Positions 36,645 through 46,789 of a stretch of DNA of 64,000 nt are shown here, one piece after another (within the stretch, counting starts at the first letter, position 1; every line of letters starts with the position of its first letter). The notes beneath the pieces were generated by a model. It saw nothing but the letters and a program-made list of their open reading frames with translations, was not told the origin of the DNA and searched no databases. The stretch lies in contig NZ_KB899972.1 of NCBI RefSeq assembly GCF_000378485.1, positions 1-64,000 of the forward strand, given 5' to 3'. Position numbers and translations under genes: made by a program. This DNA comes from Flavobacterium rivuli WB 3.3-2 = DSM 21788. Lineage in GTDB: Bacteria > Bacteroidota > Bacteroidia > Flavobacteriales > Flavobacteriaceae.

Positions 36645-36962
36645 ATGTCACAAAAAACCAACATACTTTACATAGGCCGCAATGCCGAGATAACCACTGT
36701 TGTAGTACGCCTTCTTAACAATAACGAAGACTGGTTTGGCATGGGCACTACACTGGATAATGAAGCTCAGAAACTTTTCATGCAACACCCGTTTGATATT
36801 GTGCTTTTGGGCAACGGTATTACCAAAGACGAAGACCTGCAGTTAAGGGCATTTTTCACAAAACAAAACCCTGCCATAAAAATTGTGCAACATTACGGTG
36901 GTGGCAGCGGATTATTAAAAAGCGAAATACTTATAGCTTTAGGAAACCTGAACAATTTGTAG
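36645..36962 (+). CDS. Receiver-like small protein
   Basis: A 105-residue protein with the alternating strands and helices of a response-regulator receiver: KTNILYIGRNAE, FDIVLLGNGI, AIKIVQHYGGG. The position of the phosphorylated Asp (end of strand 3, usually LLLD) is occupied by Gly in VLLGNG, so it is probably not phosphorylated. Function unknown. It precedes the dioxygenase by 77 bases and is divergent from the Crp-type gene. Confidence 0.6.
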   Translation: MSQKTNILYIGRNAEITTVVVRLLNNNEDWFGMGTTLDNEAQKLFMQHPFDIVLLGNGITKDEDLQLRAFFTKQNPAIKIVQHYGGGSGLLKSEILIALGNLNNL

Positions 36963-37039
36963 TTCTTGTCTTAGTTCAATGTTTTAAAAATTACTACGCT
37001 ATACCTTTACACTATCAAAATAATTAAACATCAACCATC

Positions 37040-37978
37040 ATGGAAAATACAATTTTAGGCATACACCACATAACTGCAATTGCAGGCGATGCCAAACGCA
37101 ACTTTAATTTTTATTCTAAAATACTTGGACTTCGATTCATAAAAAAAACGGTAAATTTTGACGATCCCGGAACCTACCACTTTTACTTTGGCGACGAGGT
37201 GGGCAGCGCCGGAACCATACTTACATTTTTTCCGTGGGGAAGCGGTATACCGCAGGGCCACAGAGGATCTGGCATGGCTACAGAGATAGGTTATTCTGTA
37301 CCAAAAGGCAGCCTTGAATTTTGGGTAGAGCGCTTTGAAAAATACAATGTTATATACAACAAGCCGGCAGTAAAATTTGGCGAGCGCTACCTTACATTTG
37401 TCGACCCTGACGGGCTTAAACTGGAGCTAATAGAATCTGCCACAGAAGATACCCGCACAGCATGGGAAACCAATGAGGTTAAAGCCAATGTTGCTACAAG
37501 AGGCTTTCATAATGTAACTATTACGCTAAACAACATTGCGGGAACTGCATCTGTACTTACCGATATTTTTGGGTACAAACTGGTATCTAAAGAAAGTAAC
37601 CGCTATCGTTTTGCTATTGATACTGTAGCCAATGCAGCACTTGTAGACCTGGTAGAGCTTGAACATGAAAAACTGGGCCATGTGGCCAATGGTACTGTGC
37701 ACCACGTTGCCTTCAGGGTTAAAAACGATGAGATATTGATGCACTTCCGCCAAAAAGTTGTAGATGCAGGACTTAGCATTACCCCGCAAATAGACCGTAA
37801 CTACTTCCATAGCCTGTACTTTAGGGAACCGGGAGGGGTATTGTTTGAAATTGCGACAGATAACCCCGGCTTCCTGATAGATGAGCCGCTTGAAACACTG
37901 GGTACCACACTGCAATTACCGGCTAAATACGAAAGCCGCCGCGAAGATATTACCGCACACTTGGTGCAGCTTGATTAA
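37040..37978 (+). CDS. Ring-cleaving dioxygenase of the VOC family (MhqO-like)
   Basis: A 312-residue protein with two vicinal-oxygen-chelate modules: the first starts LGIHHITAIAGDAKRNFNFYSKILGLRFIKKTVNFDDPGTYHFYFGD, the second GFHNVTITLNNIAGTASVLTDIFGYKL. Metal ligands fit His in HHIT, His in VHHVAF and Glu in GVLFEIATD. MhqO-like proteins in Bacillus are induced by quinones through MhqR. Here the nearest regulator is a Crp-type protein. A terminator follows. Confidence 0.88.
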   Translation: MENTILGIHHITAIAGDAKRNFNFYSKILGLRFIKKTVNFDDPGTYHFYFGDEVGSAGTILTFFPWGSGIPQGHRGSGMATEIGYSVPKGSLEFWVERFEKYNVIYNKPAVKFGERYLTFVDPDGLKLELIESATEDTRTAWETNEVKANVATRGFHNVTITLNNIAGTASVLTDIFGYKLVSKESNRYRFAIDTVANAALVDLVELEHEKLGHVANGTVHHVAFRVKNDEILMHFRQKVVDAGLSITPQIDRNYFHSLYFREPGGVLFEIATDNPGFLIDEPLETLGTTLQLPAKYESRREDITAHLVQLD

Positions 37979-37999
37979 TTAGATTGTTATGAAAAAGAG

Positions 38000-38025
38000 C
38001 CGCCGGAGAAATAATTTTCCGGCGG
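38000..38025 (+). terminator. Terminator after the dioxygenase gene
   Basis: CCGCCGGA and TCCGGCGG form a perfect 8-bp GC-rich stem followed by seven T. Confidence 0.88.
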
Positions 38026-38040
38026 TTTTTTTATGGTTTT

Positions 38041-38261
38041 AAGTTACCCCCCAACCCGTCTCAAGATAACCATTACAAATTTTACAACATAGACACATAG
38101 ATTTTTAGGCTTTTTTAAAGTACATATAGTTGAAGCTCCGCTTCAACATACCTTCTATGTGAAAAATTTATTTCTATATACCCTTCAGCTCAATACAAGC
38201 CTGTGTATCTATGTGTTAAAATTATTTCTTTTAGCTATCTGAGCGTTAAGGTTAAAAAAAA
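38041..38261. other. Intergenic stretch with a degenerate inverted repeat
   Basis: No gene. ACATAGACACATAGATTTT near 38090 and the roughly complementary GTGTATCTATGTGTTAAAA near 38202 form an imperfect inverted repeat, and GAAGCTCCGCTTC makes a small hairpin between them. Similar words are common in intergenic repeats of related genomes (from memory). Confidence 0.45.
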
Positions 38262-38280
38262 CGGCTGCAAATTGCAGCCG
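38262..38280 (-). terminator. Terminator of valS
   Basis: CGGCTGCAA and TTGCAGCCG form a perfect 9-bp stem with a 1-base loop. On the minus strand a run of eight T follows; it lies 25 bases past the valS stop. Confidence 0.85.
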
Positions 38281-38305
38281 CTCTCATATAATTACAAAAC
38301 AAATC

Positions 38306-40936
38306 TTACTTTAATCCCGCAAGGCTTTGCTCTAATGTTGCAATCTTAGCAAGGGCATCAGCTTCTTTTTGCCTTTCTATAGTCAGTACTTTTTCGGGGG
38401 CATTGTTCACAAATTTTTCATTGCTCAGTTTTGCCTGTACCGATTTCAGGAAGCCCTGGTTGTATACTAATTCTGCTTCAAGCTTGGCAACTTCTTCCTC
38501 AATATTTACTGCACCGGTTACCGGAACGAAATATTCGTTAGAACGTGCCCTAAAGGTTAACGCGCCGCTTACTTTATCTGTTACATACTCTAACCCAGAA
38601 AGATTACCCAGTTTAAGAATAATGCTGTCAAAATAATCAGACGCATTATCGTTATTAATAGCCTTAAGCTCTATGGCATCTTTAAACGGAATATTCTTGT
38701 CTTTACGGATGGTACGGATACCTGATATAACCTCAGATGCCAGTTCGAAATCGGCAAGGACTTGCTCATTAACCGGTTTTGCTTCCGGCCAAGTCGAGAT
38801 AATTAATGCTTCTTCAGTAGTCCTTTCAGCAATCAGTTGCCAGATCTCTTCTGTAAGGAATGGCATAAACGGGTGAAGTAGTTTCAGGTTGCTTTCCAAC
38901 ATTTGTATAGCTTTTGCAAACGTAGCGCTGTCAATTGGCTGTTGGTAAGCCGGTTTAATCATCTCAAGGAACCAAGAGCAGAAATCATCCCACACCAGTT
39001 TATAAATAGCCATAAGGGCATCGCTAATCCTATATTTTTCAAAATGGTCTTCAATCTCGGCAAGTGTTTTGTTCACTTTAGCCTCATACCACTCTATAGC
39101 TTTTACAGCATAATCGGGCTGTGCAATATCGCTTACCTCCCACCCTTTTATAAGGCGACAAGCATTCCATATCTTATTTGTAAACGCCTTGCCCTGGTTG
39201 CATAGCTCTTCGTCAAACATGATATCGTTACCTGCCGAAGCACTTAACAATAAGCCTACACGCACGCCATCGGCACCAAATTTTTCGATAAGGTCTAACG
39301 GGTCGGGCGAGTTACCTAATGACTTGCTCATTTTCCTGCGTTGCTTATCGCGAACAAGGCCTGTTAAGTACACATTGGTAAACGGTTTTTTACCTGCATA
39401 TTCATAACCTGCAACAATCATTCTTGCCACCCAGAAGAAAAGGATATCCGGACCGGTAACAAGGTCGTTAGTAGGGTAATAATACTTAAAATCTTCGTTA
39501 TCAGGATTTGTAATTCCGCCAAAAACAGCCATAGGCCATAACCATGACGAGAACCATGTATCAAGCGCATCGGGGTCCTGTTTAAGGTCGGCTACCGTAA
39601 GGTTTTCATTCCCTGTGCGTTCTTTGGCAAGGGCTAAAGCAGCATCGGGAGTTTCGGCAACTACAAAATCTTCTTTACCATCACCAAAATAGTAAGCCGG
39701 TATCTGCTGCCCCCACCATAGCTGGCGTGAAATGTTCCAGTCGCGGATGTTTTCCATCCAGTGGCGGTAGGTATTATCAAAACGCTTAGGGTATAGTTTA
39801 ACTTCTTCTGTCTCTAAAACAGCTTTAATGGCAGGCTTTGCAAGGCCTTCCATTTTAAGGAACCACTGATCAGAAAGGCGTGGCTCTATAACAGCCTTAG
39901 TCCTTTCAGAGGTACCTACTTTATTAATGTGTGTTTCAATTTTATCAAGGTTGCCAATAGCCTCAAGTTCTACAGCAATTTCGTCGCGAACCGCAAAACG
40001 GTCTTTGCCTTCATACTGTAAACCAAAACTATTAAGCGTAGCATCTTCGTTAAAAATATCGATGATCTCAAGGTTGTGCTTTTCGCCAAGTGCCTTATCG
40101 TTAACATCGTGAGCAGGTGTAACCTTAAGTGCACCCGTACCAAATTCCATGTCTACATATTCATCAAAAATGATTGGTATAACACGGTTGGCAATAGGCA
40201 CAATGGCATTTTTGCCACGCAGGTGGGTATAGCGCTCATCGTTAGGGTTAATACATATAGCGGTATCACCCAGTATAGTTTCGGGGCGTGTGGTAGCTAC
40301 CACGATAAAATCTTCGGTGCCTTCTATTCTATATTTAAGGTGGTACAGTTTACCTTGCCTTTCTTCATAAATAACCTCTTCATCAGATAATGTAGTCTTT
40401 GCTTCCGGATCCCAGTTAACCATCCTGAACCCACGGTATATAAGCCCTTTGTTATACAAATCTACAAACGAACGTATTACAGATGCGCTCATATCCGGGT
40501 CCATAGTAAACTTGGTACGTTCCCAGTCGCACGAGGCGCCCAGTTTTTTAAGCTGGTCTAAAATTACACCACCATATTTATCTGTCCACTCCCATGCGTG
40601 TTTTAAAAACTCCTCACGGCTAAGGTCGGCTTTGTTAATACCTTCAGCCTTAAGCTTGGCAACCACCTTTGCTTCGGTAGCAATAGAGGCATGATCTGTT
40701 CCCGGCACCCAGCAGGCATTAAAGCCTTTAAGGCGCGCACGGCGAATTAAAACATCCTGTATGGTATTGTTAAGCATGTGCCCCATGTGCAGCACCCCGG
40801 TTACATTAGGCGGGGGTATTACAATAGTATATGGTGTGCGGTGGTCTGGCTCTGAGTGGAAATAATTGTTTTTCATCCAGTACTCATACCACTTGCTCTC
40901 TACGGCTTTGGCATCAAATTGCGAAGGGATCGTCAT
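38306..40936 (-). CDS. valS: Valyl-tRNA synthetase
   Basis: Charges tRNA-Val. The 876-residue protein has the class I HIGH-type motif [15 protein letters not shown], the KMSKS motif [14 protein letters not shown], the editing domain ([15 protein letters not shown]) and a C-terminal coiled coil ([25 protein letters not shown]) typical of ValRS. I used the ATG at 40936 ([10 protein letters not shown]); the upstream extension is not conserved. No T-box or leader structure was seen in the 159 bases before the divergent DUF1573 gene. Confidence 0.97.
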   Translation of the reverse strand: MTIPSQFDAKAVESKWYEYWMKNNYFHSEPDHRTPYTIVIPPPNVTGVLHMGHMLNNTIQDVLIRRARLKGFNACWVPGTDHASIATEAKVVAKLKAEGINKADLSREEFLKHAWEWTDKYGGVILDQLKKLGASCDWERTKFTMDPDMSASVIRSFVDLYNKGLIYRGFRMVNWDPEAKTTLSDEEVIYEERQGKLYHLKYRIEGTEDFIVVATTRPETILGDTAICINPNDERYTHLRGKNAIVPIANRVIPIIFDEYVDMEFGTGALKVTPAHDVNDKALGEKHNLEIIDIFNEDATLNSFGLQYEGKDRFAVRDEIAVELEAIGNLDKIETHINKVGTSERTKAVIEPRLSDQWFLKMEGLAKPAIKAVLETEEVKLYPKRFDNTYRHWMENIRDWNISRQLWWGQQIPAYYFGDGKEDFVVAETPDAALALAKERTGNENLTVADLKQDPDALDTWFSSWLWPMAVFGGITNPDNEDFKYYYPTNDLVTGPDILFFWVARMIVAGYEYAGKKPFTNVYLTGLVRDKQRRKMSKSLGNSPDPLDLIEKFGADGVRVGLLLSASAGNDIMFDEELCNQGKAFTNKIWNACRLIKGWEVSDIAQPDYAVKAIEWYEAKVNKTLAEIEDHFEKYRISDALMAIYKLVWDDFCSWFLEMIKPAYQQPIDSATFAKAIQMLESNLKLLHPFMPFLTEEIWQLIAERTTEEALIISTWPEAKPVNEQVLADFELASEVISGIRTIRKDKNIPFKDAIELKAINNDNASDYFDSIILKLGNLSGLEYVTDKVSGALTFRARSNEYFVPVTGAVNIEEEVAKLEAELVYNQGFLKSVQAKLSNEKFVNNAPEKVLTIERQKEADALAKIATLEQSLAGLK

Positions 40937-41095
40937 AACGTTATAGTGTTCTAAATTTTTACCAAAATAATTGGTTCGATTTTTGTAAAATGTATGCAAA
41001 AGTAACCATATAAGTACAATTTAAAAAAAACACGTACCAATATTTGTACTTTAATTTAAACTGTTTACATTTACTAACATCAAAATGATTTTACA

Positions 41096-41527
41096 ATGAA
41101 AAGAATTTTATTTTTAATTGCTTTTATTGCTACAAGTGTAACGGCATCTTATGCGCAAAAAGGCCCTAAGATAGAGTTTAAAAGCGATACCGTTGATTAT
41201 GGAACTACTACTAAAGAAAATGATAACGGTGTAAGAACTTTTGAGTTTACCAATACCGGAGATGCGCCACTTATTGTAACCGATGTAAAATCTACCTGTG
41301 GCTGTACCGTACCTACAAAACCTAAAGACCCTATTGCCCCGGGACAAACCGGAAAGATAGATGTAAAATATAACATGAACCCCGGCCCTATACGTAAAAC
41401 TATTACCGTGCAAAGCAATGCAGTAAATGTACCCGGCGGTACTGTTGCCCTAAAGCTTAAAGGCGAAGTGGTAAAAAAAGAAGACGTAAACATTTTACAG
41501 AAAAAGAAAACAGGCCCTGCCCAGTAA
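41096..41527 (+). CDS. DUF1573 secreted protein
   Basis: A 143-residue protein with signal peptide (to about SYAQ, residue 20) and one DUF1573 domain: GTTTKENDNGVRTFEFTNTGDAPLIVTDVKSTCGCTVPTKPKDPIAPGQTGKIDVKYN. This is an immunoglobulin-like fold related to ASPM-SPD-2-Hydin domains, very common in Bacteroidota periplasm. The CGC motif may bind metal. Partner unknown. A terminator follows directly. Confidence 0.9.
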   Translation: MKRILFLIAFIATSVTASYAQKGPKIEFKSDTVDYGTTTKENDNGVRTFEFTNTGDAPLIVTDVKSTCGCTVPTKPKDPIAPGQTGKIDVKYNMNPGPIRKTITVQSNAVNVPGGTVALKLKGEVVKKEDVNILQKKKTGPAQ

Positions 41528-41546
41528 AAAATATAATTTAACAATG

Positions 41547-41570
41547 AAGCCCTGCAATTTTGCGGGGCTT
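41547..41570 (+). terminator. Terminator after the DUF1573 gene
   Basis: AAGCCCTGCA pairs with TGCGGGGCTT around a 4-base loop (one G-U pair), followed by seven T. Confidence 0.85.
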
Positions 41571-41580
41571 TTTTTGTGGG

Positions 41581-41733
41581 TCCTCTCCCCAACCCTCTCC
41601 GAAGGAGAGGGGGAAGCTACACTCGACAATATAGATGACTCTAACATTAGGCATCTTAAAAAACACGTTTAAAGAACCAAACTGTTCCCGTTTCAGGCTC
41701 CCCTCTCCTTCGGAGAGGGGTTGGGGGTGAGGA
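41581..41733. repeat. Inverted repeat of a C-rich dispersed element
   Basis: Arms 41581-41613 and 41699-41733 are near-perfect inverted copies of a C-rich word (CCCCAACCCTCTCCGAAGG core). Each arm contains its own small hairpin CTCTCC-GAA-GGAGAG. The 85 bases between have no ORF. The rest of the gap to 41915 carries AATTTGTGAAATTCGTGGCT, related to the repeat at 43128-43187. These words are, as I recall, widespread intergenic repeats in Flavobacteriaceae. Confidence 0.75.
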
Positions 41734-41915
41734 CTAATTGCACAAATTCTCCAATATCCATTTAATAATAATATTACATACCATTTTTAATTTGTGAAAT
41801 TTGTGAAATTCGTGGCTAACTTCTTAAACCATTAGTGTTAATTCGTGCCATTTGAGGCATAGATATTTCAAAAAATATCGCAAATTTGCGCTTCCTAACA
41901 AATATATAAACTACA

Positions 41916-43109
41916 ATGCCGCAAGTATCAAAAAAAGGCCAGCAAATGCCGGAATCGCCCATTAGGAAACTTGTTCCTTATGCAGAGATAGCTAAAAAGA
42001 AAGGCCACAAGGTATACCACCTTAACATAGGCCAGCCCGATATAAAAACTCCCGAAGTGGCGCTGGAAGCCATTAAGAACAACGATATTAAAATACTTGA
42101 ATACAGTCACTCGGCTGGTTTTGAGAGCTATAGGGTAAAACTTGCTGCTTCTTACCAAAAAGCAGGTGTAGATGTATATACCGAAAATATTATTATTACC
42201 ACAGGCGGGTCTGAAGCGTTGCTTTTTGCTTTAGGCAGCACCCTTGATGCAGGCGATGAAATTATTATCCCGGAGCCATTTTATGCTAATTACAATGGCT
42301 TCTCGGTAGCATCTGGTGTTACGGTAGTACCTGTAATCTCTACAATAGATGAAGGTTTTGCCCTTCCCCCTATTGCTGATTTTGAAAAGCACATTACCCC
42401 ACGCACCAAAGCGATCTTGATATGCAACCCCGGTAACCCTACAGGTTACCTTTACACTCAGGACGAAATTCAGCAGCTTGCCGACCTGGTTAAAAAACAC
42501 GACCTGTTCCTTATTGCCGATGAAGTATACCGCGAGTTTACTTATGATGGCGACAAGCACTACAGCGTTATGAATGTACCGGGCATAGAGCAAAATGCTA
42601 TTATGATCGATTCGGTTTCTAAACGTTACAGTATGTGTGGCGCAAGGATAGGCTGTATCGTGTCTAAAAATAAAGAAGTAATGGCTACGGCCATGAAGTT
42701 TGCACAGGCACGCCTTAGCCCCCCTACGTTTGAGCAAATTGCCAGTGAAGCTGCCCTTGATACCCCGCAAAGTTATTTTGACGAAGTTATAAACGAATAT
42801 CGCGAGCGCAGGGATACCCTTGTAAGCGAGCTTCAAAAAATTGAAGGTGTAAAAGTAGCTACGCCAAAAGGTGCGTTTTACTGTATAGTGCGCCTGCCTA
42901 TAGACAATGCTGATGCTTTTGCACAATGGCTCCTTGAAAGCTATGACAACAATGGCGAAACCGTTATGGTTGCACCTGCCGCAGGATTTTATTCTACACC
43001 GGGTGTGGGCCTTGATGAAATAAGGATTGCATACGTTCTTAAAAAAGAAGACCTTGTACGCTCTGTAGCTATCTTAAAAGATGCTTTAGCGGTTTACAAC
43101 AGCAAATAA
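41916..43109 (+). CDS. Pyridoxal-phosphate aminotransferase (aspartate aminotransferase class I)
   Basis: A 397-residue fold-type I aminotransferase. It has LNIGQPDIKTPEVALEAI, TTGGSEALLFALGS (PLP phosphate), NPGNPTGYLYT, FLIADEVYREFTYDG (Asp to pyridine N) and the Schiff-base lysine in DSVSKRYSMCGARIGC. The C-terminal arginine lies in LDEIRIAYVL. Probably makes aspartate or a related amino acid; the exact specificity is open. A -7-like CAAATTTG lies at 41881-41888 close to the start. Confidence 0.9.
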   Translation: MPQVSKKGQQMPESPIRKLVPYAEIAKKKGHKVYHLNIGQPDIKTPEVALEAIKNNDIKILEYSHSAGFESYRVKLAASYQKAGVDVYTENIIITTGGSEALLFALGSTLDAGDEIIIPEPFYANYNGFSVASGVTVVPVISTIDEGFALPPIADFEKHITPRTKAILICNPGNPTGYLYTQDEIQQLADLVKKHDLFLIADEVYREFTYDGDKHYSVMNVPGIEQNAIMIDSVSKRYSMCGARIGCIVSKNKEVMATAMKFAQARLSPPTFEQIASEAALDTPQSYFDEVINEYRERRDTLVSELQKIEGVKVATPKGAFYCIVRLPIDNADAFAQWLLESYDNNGETVMVAPAAGFYSTPGVGLDEIRIAYVLKKEDLVRSVAILKDALAVYNSK

Positions 43110-43127
43110 TATTTATAAAATATTTTT

Positions 43128-43187
43128 AGCCACGAATTACACAAATCCTTACTATTCAGACTGGTGAGATTAAGGTAATTCGTGGCT
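43128..43187. repeat. Inverted repeat, possible terminator
   Basis: AGCCACGAATTAC (43128-43140) and GTAATTCGTGGCT (43175-43187) are perfect 13-bp arms 34 bases apart, followed by TCTTTT. It may end the aminotransferase transcript. The rest of the gap to 43358 shows nothing but a degenerate repeat around 43215-43310. Confidence 0.7.
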
Positions 43188-43358
43188 TCTTTTATAATCC
43201 AATTTTTTTTGTTATGCATAGACGCGAGACAGAAAGTTGATGCACTTAAACTTGCTTGGGTGCATAAGCAAATCCATACCTGCTCTTTACGTCTCTGCTC
43301 TTTTGCGTGACCTTATTTTCTAAATGTCAATAAATCCTATCATCTGATACTAAATATA

Positions 43359-43392
43359 AAAACCCGGTCAAATATAAATCTGACTGGGTTTT
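43359..43392 (-). terminator. guaB: Terminator of guaB
   Basis: AAAACCCGGTCA and TGACTGGGTTTT pair over 12 bp (one G-U pair) with a 10-base loop, 23 bases past the guaB stop; on the minus strand the stem runs into T. Confidence 0.75.
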
Positions 43393-43415
43393 AGTATTTT
43401 AACATCTTTTAAAGA

Positions 43416-44888
43416 TTACCTTGAATAGTTAGGTGCCTCTTTAGTTATAGTAACGTCGTGCGGGTGGCTTTCGGCAATACCGCTTGATGTTAAACGTATA
43501 AATCGTGATGTTTTTTGTAACGTCTCAATATCTTTAGCACCGCAATATCCCATTCCTGCACGTAGTCCGCCTACAAACTGAAGCATGCTTTCGAACAACT
43601 CGCCTTTGTAAGGAACGCGGCCTACAATACCTTCGGGAACCAGTTTTTTAACGTCGTCTTCCACATCCTGGAAGTAACGGTCTTTACTGCCTTCCTGCAT
43701 AGCCTCTACAGAGCCCATACCACGGTATGATTTAAACTTCCTGCCTTCAAAAATTATAGTCTCACCCGGAGATTCCATTGTACCTGCAAGCAATGAGCCA
43801 AGCATAACGCAACCGGCACCTGCAGCAAGCGCTTTAGGAATATCGCCAGTGTAACGAATACCACCATCGGCAATAACAGGAACGCCTGTACCCTCAAGGG
43901 CAGCAGCAACTTCAAGTACTGCACTAAATTGTGGGAAACCAACACCTGCTACAACACGAGTAGTACATATAGAGCCCGGGCCAATACCCACTTTTACAGC
44001 ATCGGCACCATTTTCGGCAAGGTAAAGTGCAGCTTCGGGGGTTGCAATGTTACCTACTACAACATCAAGCTCAGGGAATTTTGCTTTAACCTCCTTTAAT
44101 ACTTTTACCACACCGGCAGTATGGCCATGTGCAGTATCTATAATAACGGCATCTACACCGGCATTAACAAGAGCTTCGGCACGGTCTACAGCATCGGCAG
44201 TAACACCAAGGGCAGCAGCAACGCGCAGCCTGCCAAATTTATCTTTATTAGCCTGTGGCTTTTGTGTAACTTTAGTAATATCCCTAAAAGTAATAAGGCC
44301 TACCAGTTTATAGTCGGCATTAACTACAGGTAGTTTTTCAATTTTATTTTTTTGAAGTATCCCTTCAGCTACAGCAAGAGTAGTACCTTCGCCGGCTGTA
44401 ACAAGATTTTCGGTAGTCATTACTTCCAGTATAGAACGGGAAGCGTTTTTCTCAAACCTAAGGTCGCGGTTGGTAACAATACCTTTAAGGGTACCGTTCT
44501 CATCTACTACAGGAATACCACCTATGCCAAACTCGCGCATGGCATTTTTAGCATCGGCAACAGTAGCAGTAAGAGGTAGTGTAACAGGATCTATTATCAT
44601 TCCGCTCTCTGCCCTTTTAACTTTGCGTACTTCGGCAGCCTGCCTTTCTATGCTCATATTTTTGTGCAGAACGCCAATACCACCTTCGCGGGCCATAGCA
44701 ATTGCCATAGCGCTTTCGGTTACGGTATCCATTGCTGCAGATACTACAGGGACGTTAAGAGTAATGTTTCGGGAAAATTTTGACTTTATACTTACTTCGC
44801 GCGGTAAAACTTCTGAGTAGTTAGGAACAAGTAGAACATCATCGTAAGTAAGGCCTTCACCGATGATTTTAGCTGTGTGTGCTTTCAT
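43416..44888 (-). CDS. guaB: Inosine-5'-monophosphate dehydrogenase
   Basis: Oxidises IMP to XMP with NAD+, the first step to GMP. The 490-residue chain has [18 protein letters not shown], two CBS domains (about residues 95-205), the catalytic loop [11 protein letters not shown] with Cys308, the [20 protein letters not shown] phosphate-binding region and the flap with [10 protein letters not shown] and RVPYKGE. Complete. No guaA next to it. The minus-strand TATATTTG at 44915-44922 is a good -7 candidate. Confidence 0.97.
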   Translation of the reverse strand: MKAHTAKIIGEGLTYDDVLLVPNYSEVLPREVSIKSKFSRNITLNVPVVSAAMDTVTESAMAIAMAREGGIGVLHKNMSIERQAAEVRKVKRAESGMIIDPVTLPLTATVADAKNAMREFGIGGIPVVDENGTLKGIVTNRDLRFEKNASRSILEVMTTENLVTAGEGTTLAVAEGILQKNKIEKLPVVNADYKLVGLITFRDITKVTQKPQANKDKFGRLRVAAALGVTADAVDRAEALVNAGVDAVIIDTAHGHTAGVVKVLKEVKAKFPELDVVVGNIATPEAALYLAENGADAVKVGIGPGSICTTRVVAGVGFPQFSAVLEVAAALEGTGVPVIADGGIRYTGDIPKALAAGAGCVMLGSLLAGTMESPGETIIFEGRKFKSYRGMGSVEAMQEGSKDRYFQDVEDDVKKLVPEGIVGRVPYKGELFESMLQFVGGLRAGMGYCGAKDIETLQKTSRFIRLTSSGIAESHPHDVTITKEAPNYSR

Positions 44889-44914
44889 GTTGCAATTTGT
44901 AGTTAAATTGCATG

Positions 44915-44922
44915 CAAATATA
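44915..44922 (-). promoter_or_regulatory. guaB: Probable -7 box of guaB
   Basis: On the minus strand this reads TATATTTG, matching TAnnTTTG, 27 bases upstream of the guaB start. No exact TTTG box at the -33 distance was found. Confidence 0.45.
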
Positions 44923-45004
44923 CATCATTCTAACCGAAATTTATAAGTGATCGATAGATATTTATTATCATTGCAATAATTTTACTTTATACTATTAAAC
45001 AATA

Positions 45005-45880
45005 ATGACATCGAAGGAACGGCTAAGCAAAATATTTTTACCCTTTATTATAATTACCGCGATTTCATTAATTTCTTTTAGTATCATTTATTATAGATAT
45101 GTTGTTGCTCAAGAACCGGATATAGACCGTGGTTTTGCTAATTTAGGATTACCTGCATTATATTTAATCCCGTTTCAGATTGTCTTATTGGTATGGTTTG
45201 CTAAAAATTTTCGGGCACCAAAAAGAGGGCTTTTAAGTTTTTTCTTTCTTATATATTCATTCTCTATATTTCCTGTAATTACAGTCTTACCTATAATTAG
45301 AAAAATATCGATGCCTATTGTCAGCGTTAAAAATGTTTATAGCATTGAAGATACCAATGTACATTTTTATAAAATTCTTGATTTTTATATTGACACCACA
45401 AAAATTGGAGAGACATATACGTTTACTGCAGAAAGCAGACGTCACGGCAAAGAATATTATGCCATGAATGTAGGGTTTGCAGCTCTAATAAAGCAGAAAA
45501 ATGCTAATGGAAGCAAGTACACGTATTGGTGCTATGAACAATATAATAAAAATACAGACAGCAGAAATGTAGCTCCAGATTTTCTTGAGGTTTACAAGCA
45601 GCAATGCAGAGTTGATTATATTAGGTATACAAAGACTGAAAACATTAAATATTTTGAGAAAATACCTGAAAGGTGGATAAATGGCACTACCCTCGAAGCT
45701 ATTAATGATAGTTCTAATAGGAGTAATAAACCCATAATTGTTCTTATACCACACAATGAAACCATAGGTAAAGAAAACCTGAAACAAACATTTTATTTTA
45801 TAGCAGCTTTGCTGGCACAAATAGGATTTTGGCTTTTAGTTACTTTTAAATCCCTACCTAAAACCCCTCAAAAAACATAG
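45005..45880 (+). CDS. Unknown membrane protein
   Basis: A 291-residue protein with three N-terminal membrane helices (about residues 12-32, 48-66, 74-98), a central soluble part of about 165 residues with two cysteines (YWCYEQY, QQCRVDY) and a C-terminal helix (about 265-284). Topology suggests the soluble domain faces the periplasm. No family recognised. Its DNA is very A+T-rich. It converges on the HMG-CoA-lyase-type gene with an 8-base gap. Confidence 0.6.
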   Translation: MTSKERLSKIFLPFIIITAISLISFSIIYYRYVVAQEPDIDRGFANLGLPALYLIPFQIVLLVWFAKNFRAPKRGLLSFFFLIYSFSIFPVITVLPIIRKISMPIVSVKNVYSIEDTNVHFYKILDFYIDTTKIGETYTFTAESRRHGKEYYAMNVGFAALIKQKNANGSKYTYWCYEQYNKNTDSRNVAPDFLEVYKQQCRVDYIRYTKTENIKYFEKIPERWINGTTLEAINDSSNRSNKPIIVLIPHNETIGKENLKQTFYFIAALLAQIGFWLLVTFKSLPKTPQKT

Positions 45881-45888
45881 TTTCAAAA

Positions 45889-46749
45889 TCAATGAAACTC
45901 CCTAAACAACTTCGTAGCCTCATTGTAGGCGCTCTCAAAACTAAGGGAATTTAATCCGCTATCTGCTTTTGCAGTAGTAAAATATGATAGCATTTTTTCG
46001 GTTGGCATATTACCGGTAAGTTCATCGGTAGCCATCGGGCATCCGCCAAACCCCTGAATGGCCCCATCAAAACGGGTACAGCCTGCTTTGTAAGCTGCAT
46101 CTATTTTTTCAAACCACTTAGCAGGCGTGGTATGCAGGTGTGCACCAAACTCAATTTCGGGGTATTGCGGAATAAGGTTAGAGAACAGGTATGATATAAC
46201 ATCGGGGGTAGAACTCCCCACAGTATCAGACAATGAAACAATCTTAACGCCCATTTCTGCAAGCCTGTTGGTCCACTCCCCTACAATGGTAACATTCCAT
46301 GGGTCACCATACGGGTTGCCAAACCCCATAGAAAGGTATGCTAAAACCTCTTTACCGGCATTGTGGGCAATGTTTAAAATTTCCTGTAACGTAATTACCG
46401 ATTGTGCAATGGTTTTGTGGGTATTGCGCATCTGAAAATTTTCTGATATAGAAAACGGATAGCCTAAATACTGGATTTGCTCATGCTGAACAGCAGCTTC
46501 CGCACCTTGTGTATTTGCAATAATAGTCAGCAGTTTGCTCTTGGTAGCAGACAAATCTAACCCTGCAAGAACAGCAGCACTGTCCTGCATTTGCGGTATA
46601 GCCTTTGCCGATACAAAACTGCCTACATCAATAGTATCATACCCTACACGCAGCAAACTCTGTATGTAAGTAATTTTACGTTCTGTAGGTATAAAAACTT
46701 TAATGCCCTGCATGGCATCGCGTGGGCATTCTATTATTTTTACTTTCAT
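45889..46749 (-). CDS. Hydroxymethylglutaryl-CoA lyase-type enzyme
   Basis: A 286-residue DRE-TIM metallolyase. IIECPRDAMQGIKVFIPTERKITYIQSLL, YDTIDVGSFVSAKAIPQMQDS and the C-terminal GCTRFDGAIQGFGGCPMA motif with its loop cysteine fit HMG-CoA lyase, which splits HMG-CoA into acetyl-CoA and acetoacetate in leucine breakdown. No other leucine-degradation gene lies nearby, so a related lyase is possible. Its start codon is 28 bases from the pyrD stop in the same direction. Confidence 0.87.
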   Translation of the reverse strand: MKVKIIECPRDAMQGIKVFIPTERKITYIQSLLRVGYDTIDVGSFVSAKAIPQMQDSAAVLAGLDLSATKSKLLTIIANTQGAEAAVQHEQIQYLGYPFSISENFQMRNTHKTIAQSVITLQEILNIAHNAGKEVLAYLSMGFGNPYGDPWNVTIVGEWTNRLAEMGVKIVSLSDTVGSSTPDVISYLFSNLIPQYPEIEFGAHLHTTPAKWFEKIDAAYKAGCTRFDGAIQGFGGCPMATDELTGNMPTEKMLSYFTTAKADSGLNSLSFESAYNEATKLFREFH

Positions 46750-46752
46750 TTG

Positions 46753-46789
46753 CTTAGGTACTTAGAATCTTAGTCACTAAGAACCTAAG
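46753..46789. repeat. Inverted repeat reaching into the pyrD stop
   Basis: CTTAGGTACTTAG (46753-46765) and CTAAGAACCTAAG (46777-46789) pair with one mismatch. The right arm encodes the last residues and stop codon of pyrD (Leu-Gly-Ser-stop). The left arm shares GGTACTTAGA with the nested repeat at 34251-34452. Confidence 0.65.

Noticed and set aside
42231..42926. Long open frame on the minus strand opposite the aminotransferase gene (231 codons)
   Set aside because: It is a shadow of a strongly conserved aminotransferase on the other strand; its translation is rich in Tyr, Phe and Arg with no motif.
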